The position numbers and the translations under genes are program-made. A DNA stretch of 64,000 bases, taken from Amblyomma americanum (taxonomy: Eukaryota; Arthropoda; Arachnida; Ixodida; Ixodidae). Within the stretch, counting starts at the first letter, position 1. Every line of letters starts with the position of its first letter. The stretch lies in the NCBI RefSeq assembly GCF_052857255.1, contig NC_135497.1:114892380-114956379 (forward strand), read 5' to 3'. Positions 1-13,500 of the stretch are shown here, one piece after another. The notes beneath the pieces were generated by a model. It searched no databases. It was not told where the DNA came from and saw nothing but the letters and a program-made list of their open reading frames with translations.

Positions 1-240
1 GGCAGCTTGGTCAAATAGCGCCATGACTGGCACGTGTTTAGTGTGCGCGAGTTTGGGTCAAAGATCAATTTTCCCAAGCATTTGCTCACAAAGAAGCCGA
101 GCACCAGGCCTGGGGAAAGCGTGCACGTACCCGTTAGAAAACCGGTGGGTGTCCATGGAGACACTGGGGACCGAACCGCGCCCCTCCCGCATACGGGGCA
201 AATGCTCAAACCACACACCGCTGCTTCTATACTGCATGCT
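1..240 (-). repeat. tRNA-derived SINE, degenerate copy
   Basis: Read on the minus strand, this stretch has a tRNA-like head with degenerate A and B boxes near 175-235, followed by a body. The same order of words (GAGCACCAGGCC, GGGGAA, CCGGTGGGT, CACTGGGGA, CCTCCCGCAT) recurs at 49617-49860, which shows it is a dispersed family. It lies in a T-box gene intron just upstream of the first visible exon. The left end is cut by the window edge. Confidence 0.6.
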
Positions 241-343
241 TGCACTCGCCATGCATTTACCTAGCTGCGTGCATCGACTGTTACCGCAGTCACCGTTTGC
301 CGGCATATTTCTGTTCTTGAAAGTGGTTTCGTCCCGTTCGCAG

Positions 344-794
344 ACAAGCTGTGCGAGCCTAGCAGTCCGCTGCTGCTTCGCTCCCAAAGGCGTGCGGCGT
401 CCTCTCCGGAGACTGGGGCACCCGGCCTGCAGTTCCTGGGTCGCTTCGGCCCGGGCTCGGCGGCGGCGCGGCTCGAGTCGTCGCCGCCGTCGAGCGTCTC
501 GTCGCTGGCCGACGACGAGCTGCCGGACGCGCCCGGCGACTTCGCCCCCGCTGCGCGCCGCTCCGACAGCGAGCCTGGCGGCGAGTCCGGCGGCAGCACC
601 CCGGCTGCGCCGCGGCCCGGTGGCAAGCAGCGCGAGGGCCCCTCCAAGGGCTCGGCGCGAGTCGAGAACCCGCAGATCCTGCCGCGCTGCAACTGCGACG
701 AGCTGAGGAACGCCGACGCGCACCTCGAGACCAAAGACCTGTGGGAGAAGTTCCACGAGCTCGGCACCGAGATGATTATCACCAAGACAGGAAG
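344..794 (+). CDS. TBX20: Tbx20/midline-class T-box factor, internal exon with start of the T-box
   Basis: This is an early coding exon of a DNA-binding T-box transcription factor that would act in the nucleus; Tbx20/midline proteins pattern heart, nervous system and segments. Frame 1 is open from 265. It encodes a Ser/Pro/Ala/Gly-rich low-complexity stretch (about 420-660) and then the start of the T-box (about 715-794), including LETKDLWEKFHELGTEMIIT, almost the Tbx20 consensus. The exon ends after two bases of an Arg codon at 794, with donor GTGAGC at 795-800; the phase fits exon 2 at 32122. No in-frame ATG precedes the T-box, so the start codon lies in an exon outside the window. The left boundary is uncertain: candidate acceptors end at 343, 365 and 432. 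I chose 343 for its pyrimidine tract. Confidence 0.85.
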
Positions 795-2660
795 GTGAGC
801 GGAAGCTCCTGCCTGTTTTGAGCCTGCGCACGGGCACCCTCGTCGAGTGCGTGCGTAATGGCGTCTAACAAGCAACGCTGACGAAGTGTTCGCGCAAAAT
901 CCGTTCGGTTCCCATGGTCGCCAGTTTTGTTCCTGACGCCTCAAAAGGGCCTCTTTCGTGTTTATACCGGTGAGCCGCGGTGGTCACGTCACGTGTCGGC
1001 AACCGACGACTAACGACAGGGGTTCACACTGAATGCCGTGACTTAACTGGGACCACCGCGTGACAGAGCGGCACTCGGCGCGCTTAGCGGACTATGCGCC
1101 CGGTGCTTAACAAAGCATGCAGTGATGTCTAACGCCATCGTCATACGGCTAACGAAAACCATCGCAGGCGCTAATGGCAGCCGCGCAGAAGGAGTAGGAG
1201 TTAGAGGCTCTCTTTAAATGACAACTGTATACTTTACTCCGGTAACTTAAGTGGCAGTAGGACGTTCTTGCGGGCTAGTTGGTCCATTTTCGAGGAAGGT
1301 TAAAAACTACGGAAGGGTACGAGGACAGGAGGTGCTGTCCTTTTTCGCAGTTTGTAACCTTCCTCGTAAGTGGCAGGCTACTCTCGACAAGGGTGCCAAT
1401 ACGTACAAACGTCACACGTACACACGCAGCATTTCCACAAGGAACGTATATAATACGCACTGCATCCCTGGAAAATTCTCAAAAGGGCTTTCATGGCACG
1501 CCTGCTCATGTCGCCATCCTTGCCCACAGAAAGAAGAATGGCCTCGGAAGATGACCACATCAGCTTGCGCTCCTTAAAAGATACAAATGACCAGGCGATC
1601 AGGCAATCAGATGTGAGGATCCTGCGTAACCAGTGGCGATTTTGCCTTAATGCTTTTACGGTTAAAGTTTTCCAAATTGTGCTTTTTTTAATTGCTACTT
1701 TTCCACTCTTTTCATATGTTTTCATACACTTGCGTCGATTCATTTAGTATTTCATTTTGCTGGTTTACCTGAACTTGCCGCAGTAATGCATTCGTCTTGC
1801 ATTAGCTGTCTGGCCTGGCAGTGTTATTTACGATGAATGACTTACCCGAATGCTTGCCGCTGTCGCTTCTGCGAGGTCATGATAGTCCGAGTGGGAGGAG
1901 GCTGGAGGGGGGGGGGGTGCTTCTGGAGGGTAGCTGGTTTTCCCACTGCTTCTGTCAATTCAATTTCGCCGCCTATTTTTCGTTCCGCTGGGTGAGGTAG
2001 AGCGGGGATGGGGTGGGCACGTGAATCGAGGGTGGCGGTGGGGGCGGATTGAGGCTGCCTTCTAGCTAGTGGGGTGCGATGCGAAGGTCGCTAGTGGGTG
2101 GTGCTTCCTCCCAAGGGTGGATTCTATATATTTATAGCTTCAGCGGGCTTCAAGGGGAGGGGGTTAAACAGTTGTAATGCTTACGCCGCAATGCGTACGC
2201 ATACGGCGCGAAACTTGCTACACCAGAGACTTTTTTTTTTCACACCGCGACATTTACATACCCAGAAATTCTGGACAAGAACGTTAGTCTATGAACGCAA
2301 TTTTTTCATGTATCGTAAAATTTCCACGGCCTACGGTCAGTGACCCGGTGGCTGACTTAACGAGGGCTTAAAAAGGAAAGCTGCAAGTCGCCGGAGTAGG
2401 TTCAGAAACGTCCTATTTTTTTTTTCATTTTTTGGTTGGCGTTCTTTCTAATTTAAGTTAAACTTCATTGCCGGCCAGACATATTTCTGTCGAATGTTTT
2501 GTTTTGAGTAATATATATATCTCCAGATATCCCCTCGCCAGGATTGCACTGTTTTGCTATTAACGCTTTTGCTGTCGTAAACAACATTCCTAATTGGCTT
2601 TATATGGCACTCTTAACTACTAGCGATGAACAAACTTTAAAAGAAAGATCTTGCTACGCA
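795..2660. other. Start of T-box intron 1, nothing recognised
   Basis: This is intron sequence with short homopolymers, such as the G run near 1907-1917. The small open frames lack codon structure, recognisable motifs or homologous words elsewhere in the window. I see no gene, RNA or transposon terminus here. Confidence 0.5.
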
Positions 2661-2662
2661 TC

Positions 2663-2940
2663 GGAAGAATGGACCCTTACCTCCAATATTTCCATAACAG
2701 TACTTTACAATATTCCACAGTTGCCTCGCAACTAAAATTAATGTCCAAGAATTCTAGAATTGTTTTGCGATTTTCGAAAGACAAAAAAAAAACGGCAATC
2801 ACGGCCCTCTTTCCAAATATACCAGAGGAAGTGCCGACCAAGACTAACTCATGTACAACATTCTCGGACAAAAATATTGAATTCAAAAATTGTAAGCTAC
2901 TGTTATGGAAATATTGACGATAACGGTCCATTCTTCGTCT
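2663..2940. mobile_element. Short MITE-like element with about 45-bp terminal inverted repeats
   Basis: The left end (GAAGAATGGACC, then CAATATTTCCATAACAGTA) recurs inverted at the right end (about 2885-2940, ending GGTCCATTCTTCGTC). The arms are similar over about 45 bp, enclosing about 180 bp without coding capacity. This is the layout of a non-autonomous DNA transposon. A related inner word (TCGGACAAAAAT) and a GGTCCATTCTTTTG end recur near 6206-6280. I cannot assign the superfamily, and the target-site duplication is not clear. Confidence 0.6.
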
Positions 2941-3208
2941 GCTACGATCATCGTCATCGTCCGCTCTTTTATGCGTGTAATTTAAGTAAATTTACTATGG
3001 ATTTCTCTGCTCTCTCAAGAATCAGCAATGAAAACAGCCATGATGAGAACTCTTTCCGCTCGAAGACGGAAAAATGAGCGCCTTTCCTCTCTTCTATTTG
3101 TCGGCATCACCGCGCCTAGCATAGGTACATGGGTAATGATTACATGGATAAATGATAAAAAATTTCCTCTTCGAGATAAAATGACGGAGGAGGATATTTG
3201 TCTCAAAA

Positions 3209-3900
3209 GATATACCGGGTGTTTCACCTACCCCGCCGCGGTGGCTCAGTGGGTAGGGCGCTCGACTACTGATCCGGACTTCCCGGGTTCGAACCCGACC
3301 GCGGCGGCTGCGTTTTTATGGAGGAAAAACGCTAAGGCGCCCGTGTGCTGTGCGATGTCAGTGCACGTTAAAGATCCCCAGGTGGTCGAAATTATTCCGG
3401 AGCCCTCCACTACGGCACCTCTTCTTCCTTTTCTTCTTTCACTCCCTCCTTTATCCCTTCCCTTACGGCGCGGTTCAGGTGTCCAACGATATATGAGACA
3501 GATACTGCGCCATTTCCTTTCCACCAAAAACCAACCAAACCAATTTCACCTAAGGTGTTCTACAATATTTAAAAATAGGGCATAGCATTGCCAGCGTTGA
3601 AGCGCATCAGAATAGAGCTGAGACTTGCTAACTAGTAGGCTAGTTGACTAATATTGAGTAGTTAACTATTTAATTATTACTGTTAGCCTCCTTATTTACC
3701 GTGAGGTGTGAAGACCACCGTAAATAATATCCGTATCAGTTTTTAGAATTTTTATGGTGCAGTTATCCTCGGCGCTGTGGCCAACAAATTTTGGCTATTT
3801 AGACTAGTTACGTGAACTGGAGCAGTTGCTTTGCCGGAAAGCTTGTTGAAAACTCGTGTATTTTGGCGTGATGTAGCCGCGCCAAAATACATCCAAAAAG
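3209..3900 (+). mobile_element. Foldback-type element, half copy, split by a SINE
   Basis: The terminus ATACCGGGTGTTTCACCTA at 3212-3230 resumes at 3544 after a SINE. It continues to about 3900 with sequence also found at 30588-31225: GGCATAGCATTG, CATCAGAATA, GACTAATATTGAGTAGT, ATCAGTTTTTAGAATTT and GGCGCTGTGGCC. Only one arm plus the centre of the palindromic element is present. The centre has the opposite orientation to the other copy, as expected for a palindrome that flips or was sampled from the other arm. No coding capacity is seen. Confidence 0.65.
3231..3543 (+). mobile_element. Full-length tRNA-derived SINE (family A) with 9-bp target duplication
   Basis: The tRNA-like head at 3233-3308 has an A box (GTGGCTCAGTGGGTAGGG) and a B box (GGGTTCGAACCC). 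The body includes GATGTCAGTGCACGTTAAAG and ends in the tail GAGACAGATACTGCGCCATT with an A/C-rich end. It is flanked by the direct repeat TTTCACCTA at 3222-3230 and 3544-3552, so it inserted into the foldback element. Pol III promoter boxes look intact. Other copies lie at 31550-31833 (minus), 36354-36670 and 48149-48358. The tRNA-like head is taken as SINE, not a functional tRNA gene. Confidence 0.85.
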
Positions 3901-4699
3901 TCGGATCTAAACAAACGTGACGCGTCGTGGCGCCATTTCCCGCGCAGCCGTTGACTGGCTAAGGAAATTTACGACCTGAAGTCGCGTCGGGGGAAAAAAA
4001 TGGTTCACCGAGCGATTGCGTCGATAGGTCGTTTTGCGGGCGTACTGGCAAGTCGCGAATTAGGGTCGCGCGAAGAGCTCGCAATCAGCGACAAGGGAGA
4101 AGAGGCCTTTTACAGGACCTCTGCGACCAGTGGGTCGAGGAGGTGCTGGACGCTGTTTTGCGGACAAGCAACTGATGCTCAACAGCTTACAGTAATGTTG
4201 TATACGCAATGCTCACAGTAATGTTGTAATATGTATACGTGACACTTGTGACACGCGTGACACATGTGCGAACCATTGTCGAATGTCCACTATCTGTCGC
4301 CTCCTGCGTGCCAATAAAGAAGTTCAGGCTTAGGAGACGAGCGCGATATTAGCAGGCGCTCGGTCCATGCGCGCTCAAATTAAATGTGTACCGTATCAAA
4401 CACCACACAACACCCATGTGCGACACCATCCACCAACTGGCTCCAAAATGTTATTTATTCACGGAGTACGAATGACGTAAACCTCCAACGGCAGCTGCTG
4501 ACGCTAGAGGCCACCGCGCGGTACGGGAAGCTATAGTGTTTCTGTAGGAACACTAAGGGAAGCTGGCCATGAAGGCACCCTACGGGAACCCAGATGCAAG
4601 CAAACGTTTCATGGCGCGGGAGGATCTCTCGCAGCGCCACGGATTGGCCAAGCAGTTATGACGTCGCAAAAAGGCGGCCAGCGAGCGTCTTATCCGAAT
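3901..4699. other. Intron 1, nothing recognised
   Basis: No coding similarity, transposon terminus or RNA gene was seen. Short open frames at 4000-4221 and 4455-4640 show no motif. Confidence 0.5.
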
Positions 4700-4925
4700 A
4701 AATCGCGTTTGGGGCTCCGCGACCACGAAGAAACGACCCAAACCGGTCGTCCGCCCTTTGCAACTTGCCGAGTATGAACGCGTTTCTCGACTCCGCGCAC
4801 TTGACGAGTTCACCAAAAACCGGTCGCACGACCCCTGCGATTCACCAATGCGAATGCGCTTTTCGACTACGCGACCGTAGCGAATCCACCGGAACCGGTC
4901 GTGCGACCTTCGCGACTCGCTGGTG
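4700..4925. repeat. Three degenerate tandem copies of a unit of about 76 bp
   Basis: The word AACCGGTCG recurs at about 4741, 4818 and 4893, at spacings of 77 and 75 bp. Around it lie shared words (CGACC upstream or downstream, GCGATTC/GCAACTT, GAATGCGCTTTTCGACT versus GAACGCGTTTCTCGACT). The copies are diverged. No function is evident. Confidence 0.55.
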
Positions 4926-7579
4926 TGGGCGCGCACTTGTGCGTCCAACTGACAGAAACGCAGGTGCCGACTTGCATATCGATGCAGTACCAGATCCCTC
5001 CCCCACATACCAGTGTAACTACATTTGCGTTTTAGGAATGTGTCAGTGAACTCTTGCTGCATGACCAAGTTAATTGTATGCCTCGGCGGGGGCGCGGTTA
5101 AAATTGCTATTAAACATACGCGGGATCTGTGGCAAGTACTATCGGCCCATTCAAACACGGTGTACTTGTGGTCCGCGAAACTCAATACCGTCCAAGTCGC
5201 CTGAATTAAACTAGTTTCAATACTTCAATGCTTGCGCCCTTGCCCGGTGTAAGCTCTGGGCAAACCGTAAGAACACGTCAACGAACGCATTTGTAAGGAC
5301 ATTTCGGTGTAAGTTTCTTAACGGCGCTCGTCTGAATACTGCTCATCGCGTTTGCTTTCTGCGTATGTATATATGGGCTGCCACACATAGCATTTTTTTC
5401 ACTCTTCTAATGGCAATTAACCTTAGTACAAAATAGTTCTATACTATGTTTCCTTTTTCATTCAAGCCATGCATCACCATACACAGAAAAAAATATATAT
5501 CTTCAATATTGTAAAATATGCAGCAACACAAACTTCTCTTTCCAGCCTTTCTTCCTCTAGCTTCCTGCCTTTCTTTTTTTCAACTGGTTTCTGGTTTCGC
5601 CAGTTCCTGCGACGACAGGTTACAGCACGACTCAATTGGAGCTGACGTGTGAACGAGGCAAGCGATAAGCGTTATGAATATTTAAAGCGCGAGACGCGCG
5701 AATGGCGCCTTTATTTATTTTTATTTTCCTTAGGAGGTTCGGGCTTTTGTTTCTAGTTTCGTCCGTTCCATGCTGCTTATTACGCGCCGAAGCGCTGCAC
5801 TTCGCCTCGCTGTACACACGCCGCCGTCGGGGATGACGGCATGCATTTTAACGCGCCATGGCTTTTCTCCAAGAAAAGCTGCATTTTTTATAGGCGCAAT
5901 GAAAGAGTTGCTCCCTGCGCGGAGTCGAACGCGCCTTGTTCCCGGCTTAGCGCCGTTGCGCAGCAGGCGTTCGCAGCAGTATTATACTACGCGACGGTGT
6001 GAGAAAAGTGCAACTGCGAAACCTGTCCAGATCAAAGTCGCCAGGTTCGGTGAGAAGCAGAGACATGTTTGTTTCGGAGAGCCGTCACTATACGCCAGCA
6101 CGGCCGCGGCGATGTGCCAACGGCCAGACAGGGTCAGCTGCCTTTGCCAAGGAAAACGTGGGTGCGGCGCGTATACGCTGCCTTTTGAGCTTGACATGTC
6201 CAACTTTCTCGGACAAAAATTTTGAAAATTGGATAATTGTTAGATACTGTTACAGAAGGCAATGGTCCATTCTTTTGATGTGTAGCCAAATCTCTCTTTC
6301 AAAGCGTTTCCATCGATCGCATCGAACAGTTAAGACTGCCGTAGAAAACCAATGGGGAACGCTTTTGACGATAGCGAAAACGCGAATAGAAAAAAAAATA
6401 CAAGACTGCCGTCCGATGATCTGGAGATATATTGATTGTTGTAGTGAAATCTTACATTATATACGAAAATTGCGTTCATAAACGGTTTCCCGCTCAAAAA
6501 TGCTTTTGTCCAGAATTGTTGGGTATGTTCAGCTGAGTTTCCTTTGATTTCTTGATAGCCGTGAACTGGGTCTTGTGTAATATGACTCGAAAGCTCACTT
6601 ATTCCGAATTAATCGCAGGCTGTTGCTTTCGAATTACCGCTTTTATTATCCCCTGTATCTTTTGTTGCTCGCTATTGTTGCTGTCTTTACAAACGGCCCG
6701 CTTTCAACACTGTGAACTACATAGTTTTCGAACCGTGCTCCAACACCATCTCTTTTCTTGCACGGACCCACAGATACGGCATCGTTTAAGTGGCATTGCT
6801 GTACGTGCTGTTAAGCACAGTCAATCACAGTTAAGAACTACTTCTACGTCACACACCAAGTTTATAGTATCTGCACATGTCAAAATGCGTGATGGATGTT
6901 TCCATGTCCACGCTTGCCGAGCCACTAGGCAATGTCATGCACTGGCAATGGCGCAAATGTATTCCTACAGGAAAACTGCGGAACGACCGGTGGAATGGGT
7001 GGCAGCATTATTTAGTCGTTATAGGGCATTTCTGCCTTTAAAAAAAATGCAGTCCGAATCGCTCTCGCTGGATTTGCCTGCTGAAGAATAATGGCTAAAT
7101 CTCTGACAATCTAACAGGTAATGCACCTAATGCATGGTGAATGCCCGTAGCGTAGCGCCCCTCTAGTGGTCGCTCTTCGAACAACCGAGCGAGGAGAGGC
7201 GGACAGGGGGGGGGGGGCTCGTAGCGACACAGCGGCTGTAGCTCACGAGCTTCCGACATACCTTGTTATTGTTACCACGTCCCAATTAATCCGTCAGAGT
7301 CATCCAAGCGTAATAAACGCGCTACATATTGCGTTAGCATCCCTCAAGCGGCTGTACACACAGTGGCGCCATCTAGTGACAATAATACAAAACTGTTTAG
7401 CGCTAGTCTGCAGAAACTTTTTTCAGCATTAGTGATGGCAGTGGTGAGTGCATTACCGACCTTTTTTTTCTCAAGAACGAAAACTGAAAATGCACAAAAA
7501 TGGAAACGAAGACACAAAGCTCTTCGATGGGTGTCGAACACACAAAGCTCTTCGCCGGGAACATTGACAGCAACGTTCG
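4926..7579. other. Intron 1 sequence without recognised genes
   Basis: It contains short open frames (longest 6552-7091, 179 codons) whose translations are Cys/Ser-rich and match no family I know. It also has the repeat word near 6206-6280 shared with the MITE at 2663-2940, and a short duplication of CACAAAGCTCTTCG near 7515 and 7540. Confidence 0.5.
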
Positions 7580-10500
7580 AAAAAGGGAGTGAGCTGTCCT
7601 CTATCACACTCCCTTTTATAAAAGGGTGTGCGCTAGAGGACAGCTTACTCCACTTTTTACTCCCATATAGGCGTATGCGTGTTTACGGTGTAGCTTACAA
7701 CCTCAACCTCTAGACAAACATGTTCAGACTCTACATCAATAAATTACGCCACGAGAACCTATGCCAATAATTTTTTTTCTGGTTAGAATTTGGCTGCCCA
7801 AGCTGCCCTTCGATGGAGAGAGGAGACCAGAGCATAGACGTCATGCCACCTATCCGGTAGCTTTGTGCATACACTCTAAACAGAGAGGATTAAAAAAGGG
7901 AGTGAGCTGTCCTCTATCACACTCCCTTTTATAAAAGGGAGTGCGCTAGAGGACAGCTTACTCCACTTTTTACTCCCATACAGGCGTATCCATGTTTAGG
8001 GTGTAGCTTACAACAACCTCAACCTCTAGACAAACATGTTCAGACTGTACACCAATAAATTACGCCACGAGAACCTATGCCAATAATTTTTTTTTTCTGG
8101 TTAGAATTTGGGTTGCCCAAGTTGGCCTTCGATGGAGAGAGGAGACCAGAGCATAGACGTCATGCCACCTATCCGGTAGCTTTGTGCATACACTCTAAAC
8201 AGAGAGGATTAAAAAAGGGAGTAAGCTATCCACTAGCACACTCCCTTTTATAAAAGGGTGTGCGCTAGAGGACAGCTTACTCCACTTTTTACTCCCATAC
8301 AGGCGTATCCATGTTTAGGGTGTAGCTTACAACAACCTAAACTTCTAGACAAACATGTTCAGACTCTACACCAATAAATTACGACACGAGAACCTATGCC
8401 AATAATATTTTTTCTGGTTAGAATTTGGTTGCCCAAGTTGGCCTTCGATGGAGAGAGGAGACCAGAGCATAGACGTCATGCCCCCTATCCGGTAGCTTTG
8501 TGCATACACTCTAAACAGAGAGGATTAAAAAAGGGAGTAAGCTGTCCTCTATCACACTCCCTTTTATAAAAGGGTGTGCGCTAGAGGACAGCTTACTCCT
8601 CTTTTTACTCCCATACAGGCGTATCCATGTTTAGGGTGTAGCTTACAACAACCTAAACTTCTAGACAAACATGTTCAGACTCTACACCAATAAATTACGA
8701 CACGAGAACCTATGCCAATAATATTTTTTCTGGTTAGAATTTGGTTGCCCAAGTTGGCCTTCGATGGAGAGAGGAGACCAGAGCATAGACGTCATGCCAC
8801 CTATCCGGTAGCTTTGTGCATACACTCTAAACAGAGAGGATTAAAAAAGGGAGTAAGCTGTCCTCTATCACACTCCCTTTTATAAAAGGGTGTGCGCTAG
8901 AGGACAGCTTACTCCACTTTTTACTCCCATACAGGCGTATCCATGTTTAGGGTGTAGCTTACAACAACCTAAACTTCTAGACAAACATGTTCAGACTCTA
9001 CACCAATAAATTACGACACGAGAACCTATGCCAATAATATTTTTTCTGGTTAGAATTTGGTTGCCCAAGTTGGCCTTCGATGGAGAGAGGAGACCAGAGC
9101 ATAGACGTCATGCCCCCTATCCGGTAGCTTTGTGCATACACTCTAAACAGAGAGGATTAAAAAAGGGAGTAAGCTGTCCTCTATCACACTCCCTTTTATA
9201 AAAGGGTGTGCGCTAGAGGACAGCTTACTCCACTTTTTACTCCCATACAGGCGTATCCATGTTTAGGGTGTAGCTTACAACAACCTAAACTTCTAGACAA
9301 ACATGTTCAGACTCTACACCAATAAATTACGACACGAGAACCTATGCCAATAATATTTTTTTCTGGTTAGAATTTGGTTGCCCAAGTTGGCCTTCGATGG
9401 AGAGAGGAGACCAGAGCATAGACGTCATGCCACCTATCCGGTAGCTTTGTGCATACACTCTAAACAGCGAGGATTAAAAAAGGGAGTAAGCTGTCCTCTA
9501 TCACACTCCCTTTTATAAAAGGGTGTGCGCTAGAGGACAGCTTACTCCACTTTTTACTCCCATACAGGCGTATCCATGTTTAGGGTGTAGCTTACAACAA
9601 CCTAAACTTCTAGACAAACATGTTCAGACTCTACACCAATAAATTACGACACGAGAACCTACGCCAATAATATTTTTTTCTGGTTAGAATTTGGTTGCCC
9701 AAGTTGGCCTTCGATGGAGAGAGGAGACCAGAGCATAGACGTCATGCCACCTATCCGGTAGCTTTGTGCATACACTCTAAACAGAGAGGATTAAAAAAGG
9801 GAGTAAGCTGTCCTCTATCACACTCCCTTTTATAAAAGGCTGTGCGCTAGAGGACAGCTTACTCCACTTTTTACTCCCATACAGGCGTATCCATGTTTAG
9901 GGTGTAGCTTGCAACAACCTAAACTTCTAGACAAACATGTTCAGACTCTACACCAATAAATTACGACACGAGAACCTATGCCAATAATATTTTTTCTGGT
10001 TAGAATTTGGTTGCCCAAGTTGGCCTTCGATGGAGAGAGGAGACCAGAGCATAGACGTCATGCCACCTATCCGGTAGCTTTGTGCATACACTCTAAACAG
10101 AGAGGATTAAAAAAGGGAGTAAGCTGTCCTCTATCACACTCCCTTTTATAAAAGGGTGTGCGCTAGAGGACAGCTTACTCCACTTTTTACTCCCATACAG
10201 GCGTATCCATGTTTAGGGTGTAGCTTACAACAACCTAAACTTCTAGACAAACATGTTCAGACTCTACACCAATAAATTACGACACGAGAACCTATGCCAA
10301 TAATATTTTTTCTGGTTAGAATTTGGTTGCCCAAGTTGGCCTTCGATGGAGAGAGGAGACCAGAGCATAGACGTCATGCCCCCTATCCGGTAGCTTTGTG
10401 CATACACTCTAAACAGAGAGGATTAAAAAAGGGAGTAAGCTGTCCTCTATCACACTCCCTTTTATAAAAGGGTGTGCGCTAGAGGACAGCTTACTGCACT

Positions 10501-13500
10501 TTTTACTCCCATACAGGCGTATCCATGTTTAGGGTGTAGCTTACAACAACCTAAACTTCTAGACAAACATGTTCAGACTCTACACCAATAAATTACGACA
10601 CGAGAACCTATGCCAATAATATTTTTTTCTGGTTAGAATTTGGTTGCCCAAGTTGGCCTTCGATGGAGAGAGGAGACCAGAGCATAGACGTCATGCCCCC
10701 TATCCGGTAGCTTTGTGCATACACTCTAAACAGAGAGGATTAAAAAAGGGAGTAAGCTGTCCTCTATCACACTCCCTTTTATAAAAGGGTGTGCGCTAGA
10801 GGACAGCTTACTCCACTTTTTACTCCCATACAGGCGTATCCATGTTTAGGGTGTAGCTTACAACAACCTAAACTTCTAGACAAACATGTTCAGACTCTAC
10901 ACCAATAAATTACGACACGAGAACCTATGCCAATAATATTTTTTCTGGTTAGAATTTGGTTGCCCAAGTTGGCCTTCGATGGAGAGAGGAGACCAGAGCA
11001 TAGACGTCATGCCCCCTATCCGGTAGCTTTGTGCATACACTCTAAACAGAGAGGATTAAAAAAGGGAGTAAGCTGTCCTCTATCACACTCCCTTTTATAA
11101 AAGGGTGTGCGCTAGAGGACAGCTTACTCCACTTTTTACTCCCATACAGGCGTATCCATGTTTAGGGTGTAGCTTACAACAACCTAAACTTCTAGACAAA
11201 CATGTTCAGACTCTACACCAATAAATTACGACACGAGAACCTATGCCAATAATATTTTTTTCTGGTTAGAATTTGGTTGCCCAAGTTGGCCTTCGATGGA
11301 GAGAGGAGACCAGAGCATAGACGTCATGCCCCCTATCCGGTAGCTTTGTGCATACACTCTAAACAGAGAGGATTAAAAAAGGGAGTAAGCTGTCCTCTAT
11401 CACACTCCCTTTTATAAAAGGGTGTGCGCTAGAGGACAGCTTACTCCACTTTTTACTCCCATACAGGCGTATCCATGTTTAGGGTGTAGCTTACAACAAC
11501 CTAAACTTCTAGACAAACATGTTCAGACTCTACACCAATAAATTACGACACGAGAACCTACGCCAATAATATTTTTTTCTGGTTAGAATTTGGTTGCCCA
11601 AGTTGGCCTTCGATGGAGAGAGGAGACCAGAGCATAGACGTCATGCCACCTATCCGGTAGCTTTGTGCATACACTCTAAACAGAGAGGATTAAAAAAGGG
11701 AGTAAGCTGTCCTCTATCACACTCCCTTTTATAAAAGGGTGTGCGCTAGAGGACAGCTTACTCCACTTTTTACTCCCATACAGGCGTATCCATGTTTAGG
11801 GTGTAGCTTACAACAACCTAAACTTCTAGACAAACATGTTCAGACTCTACACCAATAAATTACGACACGAGAACCTATGCCAATAATATTTTTTTCTGGT
11901 TAGAATTTGGTTGCCCAAGTTGGCCTTCGATGGAGAGAGGAGACCAGAGCATAGACGTCATGCCCCCTATCCGGTAGCTTTGTGCATACACTCTAAACAG
12001 AGAGGATTAAAAAAGGGAGTAAGCTGTCCTCTATCACACTCCCTTTTATAAAAGGGTGTGCGCTAGAGGACAGCTTACTCCACTTTTTACTCCCATACAG
12101 GCGTATCCATGTTTAGGGTGTAGCTTACAACAACCTAAACTTCTAGACAAACATGTTCAGACTCTACACCAATAAATTACGACACGAGAACCTACGCCAA
12201 TAATATTTTTTTCTGGTTAGAATTTGGTTGCCCAAGTTGGCCTTCGATGGAGAGAGGAGACCAGAGCATAGACGTCATGCCACCTATCCGGTAGCTTTGT
12301 GCATACACTCTAAACAGAGAGGATTAAAAAAGGGAGTAAGCTGTCCTCTATCACACTCCCTTTTATAAAAGGGTGTGCGCTAGAGGACAGCTTACTCCAC
12401 TTTTTACTCCCATACAGGCGTATCCATGTTTAGGGTGTAGCTTACAACAACCTAAACTTCTAGACAAACATGTTCAGACTCTACACCAATAAATTACGAC
12501 ACGAGAACCTATGCCAATAATATTTTTTTCTGGTTAGAATTTGGTTGCCCAAGTTGGCCTTCGATGGAGAGAGGAGACCAGAGCATAGACGTCATGCCAC
12601 CTATCCGGTAGCTTTGTGCATACACTCTAAACAGAGAGGATTAAAAAAGGGAGTAAGCTGTCCTCTATCACACTCCCTTTTATAAAAGGGTGTGCGCTAG
12701 AGGACAGCTTACTCCACTTTTTACTCCCATACAGGCGTATCCATGTTTAGGGTGTAGCTTACAACAACCTAAACTTCTAGACAAACATGTTCAGACTCTA
12801 CACCAATAAATTACGACACGAGAACCTATGCCAATAATATTTTTTCTGGTTAGAATTTGGTTGCCCAAGTTGGCCTTCGATGGAGAGAGGAGACCAGAGC
12901 ATAGACGTCATGCCACCTATCCGGTAGCTTTGTGCATACACTCTAAACAGAGAGGATTAAAAAAGGGAGTAAGCTGTCCTCTATCACACTCCCTTTTATA
13001 AAAGGGTGTGCGCTAGAGGACAGCTTACTCCACTTTTTACTCCCATACAGGCGTATCCATGTTTAGGGTGTAGCTTACAACAACCTAAACTTCTAGACAA
13101 ACATGTTCAGACTCTACACCAATAAATTACGACACGAGAACCTATGCCAATAATATTTTTTCTGGTTAGAATTTGGTTGCCCAAGTTGGCCTTCGATGGA
13201 GAGAGGAGACCAGAGCATAGACGTCATGCCCCCTATCCGGTAGCTTTGTGCATACACTCTAAACAGAGAGGATTAAAAAAGGGAGTAAGCTGTCCTCTAT
13301 CACACTCCCTTTTATAAAAGGGTGTGCGCTAGAGGACAGCTTACTGCACTTTTTACTCCCATACAGGCGTATCCATGTTTAGGGTGTAGCTTACAACAAC
13401 CTAAACTTCTAGACAAACATGTTCAGACTCTACACCAATAAATTACGACACGAGAACCTATGCCAATAATATTTTTTTCTGGTTAGAATTTGGTTGCCCA

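Noticed and set aside
58..944. Minus-strand frames of 259 and 227 codons opposite T-box exon 1
   Set aside because: They are shadows of the GC-rich coding exon on the plus strand, with no motif of their own.
3231..3310. Functional tRNA genes (also at 31760-31833, 36354-36430, 51533-51610 and 51737-51810)
   Set aside because: The A and B boxes are present, but each is followed by a SINE body and tail or flanked by target duplications, and the anticodon-arm pairing is not convincing.
6552..7091. A 179-codon protein
   Set aside because: Cys/Ser-rich translation without known motif, codon structure or splice context. It is likely a chance frame in intron 1.
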